Of a DNA stretch of 32,967 nt, positions 31,084 to 32,967 are shown piece by piece. The stretch lies in NCBI GenBank assembly GCA_049999725.1, contig JBNGIS010032030.1:1-32967 (forward strand), given 5' to 3'. Source of the stretch: Haplomitrium mnioides (taxonomy: Eukaryota; Marchantiophyta; Haplomitriopsida; Calobryales). The position numbers and the translations under genes were made by a program. Numbering within the stretch: the first letter of the stretch is position 1; every line of letters starts with the position of its first letter. Under the pieces are notes generated by a model, which worked only from the letters and a program-made list of their open reading frames with translations, was not told the origin of the DNA and made no database searches.

Positions 31084-32545
31084 CTAAAGCTTCTCGAAGT
31101 TTGAATAGAAAGCAACCATCTTGGACTCTTGAGTGTGGTGAGGGTACTCCTCTCTTGCTTCCTCCCAAGTGCTACAGTAAACCTCTGAACAAAACCGTTT
31201 TACCAAAACTGCCAAAACTTTATGTCTCTCTGCCTCCCGAGACATTTCGTCCATTGAAAGCTCTCTGGCTTCCACCTGCTTCAAAATTGAAATTTTTTCT
31301 TTGTTAGGAAGATCCTGAAGGGACCTCCAAGCTGTCCACTTCATGTCTTCCATTGTCAGAGATTCCTTGGCCTTCGGCTTCTGACCTTTGACCGTATTCT
31401 TCTCCCACATAAAAAATGTGCTCTATTGTAGATCCCAGAGCTCACCACTTCTGAATGCCAGTTGGAACCAGTTGTTCTGAGAAGTTACTATCTTCTCAAG
31501 TATTTACTTGGGCTCTATCTCCAAGGTTTCTAGCACTAATTCTCTTTTCAATTTTTGAGATGACACCATTCCACTCTCCATAAATCTTTGATGCCAATAT
31601 TTGACCTTTTGAATAGAGGTCATTTCCAGCCTGTACCTTTGGTCATGATTGTCATATGTTGTAAAAATGCGCACCTTTATTGGTGTAAGACAAACATACA
31701 CAAAACAATTGCAGAGCGATAATACCGAATTCTTTGCTCCATATTTTGTGATTAATAGTTGCCTTGTTGCAGCACTGTGATTGCCTCATGCAATCTTGTA
31801 GCAATACTTGTTAGGGTTTCTAATATCAAACTCTGACTTGCCCACACTTTAGGTCAACAACAACAATGAAAAAACTATGCGCATACTTGTTTGTGAGCAT
31901 TCTCTGCACCCGAAGCTCAACAAAATCTTCATTCAACCTTCTAATATGAAAAGATCCGCAGTTGTTCATTCCAAGTTTTGGCAGATTCAAATTCTCCAAC
32001 CTAATGGTGATTGTTTCTTCATAGACTCTGCATCGCTAGATTACATACTCTCTTATTTTGTTTTTGTCTTCCTCAGACACTGTCTGAGGGTCCACCTGCA
32101 CCTTTTCCTAGAAAGTTCGCAACCCTTTGTGGGATTGCATTTTAGATCTTGATGTTGGAGCCTAAACTGGCTTTAGCTCTAATTCTTCCCCCGAGTTGCT
32201 TGGTGATAAAGATGAAAGGGCAGCAGAAGACAACCTTGTTGTAGATTCCAAGGGGGTTGGCTCCTCGTCAATGACTGGTGCTAGAACAAGCTTTTTCTTC
32301 TTGGCAACCGGTTTCTTTTTTTTTTAAGCCTCAGTTGGCTCAACCTCCTTTCTTTTCTTCTCGGCAGAAAGGCTTGCCGCGTGAGCTGAAAATGTTGTCA
32401 TGCTCGAATGCAGCACTAGTGCTTGAATATTAATGCCCTACTTGGGCTTCACAATCTTGATATGGATGGCCAATTTAATGAAGTCGCGCTCGATGCGCTT
32501 CGCGTCTTTGTAACCATCAACGAAATCTACCAGAAACTAAGTAAA
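31084..32545 (-). pseudogene. ParB-like domain exon, minus-strand copy
   Basis: A long exon bounded by a good acceptor (T-rich tract then CAG at 32546) and a good donor (GTAAGT from 31083). Reading leftwards: FLVDFVDGYKDAKRIERDF (from about 32533), a Lys-rich nuclear-signal-like stretch (KKKKPVAKKKKLV, about 32330-32290), ETITIRLENLNLPKLGM (about 32020-31970), HIRRLNEDFVEL, RMLTNKYAHSFFIVVVD, then YKIA-stop-GNHSAATRQLLI (about 31795-31750), RYRLEMTSIQKVKYWHQRFM, and a C-terminal helical part (MKWTAWRSLQDLPNKEKI, EARELSMDEMSREAERHKVL, STWEEAREEYPHH). GNHS with the preceding I..RRLNE..V..L pattern resembles ParB-type domains. At least seven in-frame stops, mostly TAG, and a TAG directly before the donor show decay. 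Earlier exons would lie beyond the window. Confidence 0.62.
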
Positions 32546-32619
32546 CTGAAAACAAAACAAAAAACAATTAAACATAAGTACAAGTGTTCAAGGTAAGAAA
32601 TAAGACAATACATTCAGTG

Positions 32620-32967
32620 TGTGTAGGGACTCTAATAACTATACACGCATGCATTGTACAAGTGAGTCCATGCGTGTATGGACTCCCAAGTCAAGGAACA
32701 CAATGACTCCCAAGTCCATGCGGGCATGGACTCCCATGTCTATACGGGCATGGACTCCTATGTCCATGCACGCATGGACTTCGGAGTCCATGGGAGCATG
32801 GACTACTTGGGAGTCCAGATGCGCTTAGACAAAGAAGTCCAAACGTGAAGGAACTTAGGAGTCTATGCGCGCATGGACTTGCGAGTCCCTGCGCGCCTAG
32901 ACTTGGGAGTTCATGCGCATATGGACTCCCAAGTCCTGCAATGCAAGGACTCCCATGTCCATGTGCG
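32620..32967. repeat. Palindrome-core array H, 24-bp period
   Basis: The cleanest array: units of AGTCCATGCGCGCATGGACT (a perfect 20-bp palindrome as consensus) plus CCCA or variants. Neighbouring units near 32718-32800 are spaced 24 bp. It continues to the window edge and lies upstream, on the minus strand, of the acceptor at 32546, where an intron would be. Confidence 0.88.

Noticed and set aside
32620-32967. CRISPR-like regular repeats
   Set aside because: The units are degenerate, palindromic and separated by only a few bases, with no unique spacers of constant length, and the setting is a plant nuclear genome. They are minisatellites.

Overview
The window looks like nuclear DNA of a land plant. 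Three things point that way: an intact organellar HSP90 gene with 19 short GT-AG introns, Ty3/gypsy chromoviruses carrying plant-type initiator-Met tRNA primer sites, and telobox-like CCCTAA repeats in front of HSP90. The compact introns (97-348 nt) and the unusual orphan gene relics in the right half would fit a bryophyte or other non-flowering lineage, but that is inference; no species can be named.

Layout. 1-940: GC-richer sequence with no gene I can assign. 941-4198: a decayed chromovirus pol (RT, RNase H, integrase, chromodomain) followed by its 3' LTR, then an (ATT)n microsatellite. 4880-12000: a single-copy, GC-richer island holding the only apparently intact gene, a plastid-type HSP90 (20 exons, 810 aa), with its upstream region, a uORF and a poly(A) signal. 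13102-19650: a nest of the same chromovirus family, comprising an internally deleted element with both LTRs, two minus-strand integrase-chromodomain-LTR units in tandem, and a truncated plus-strand LTR-gag-protease copy.

20580-32967: AT-rich DNA dominated by short-period arrays built on a palindromic core (ATGCGCGCAT and variants), lying between and inside decayed intron-bearing genes. On the minus strand, 25.7-21.7 kb is a broken gene whose core (QLDNT..ENKN, GFLMVGHTHDQID) resembles the DUF7869 family. Also on the minus strand, 32.5-29.5 kb is a broken gene that appears to join a ParB-like domain (GNHS motif) to a beta-class amino DNA methyltransferase-like domain (TDIPY motif, then a degenerate FxGxG-type motif). 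A second, plus-strand copy of the ParB-like part lies at 26.2-27.7 kb and contains a near-perfect 49-bp foldback.

Functionally, HSP90 is the only gene that looks expressible. Everything else is mobile-element or gene debris, much of it carrying stops explicable by C-to-T or G-to-A transitions. The ParB-methyltransferase relic and the palindromic minisatellites in presumed introns are the most novel observations. All domain calls come from reading motifs by eye; no database search was possible.
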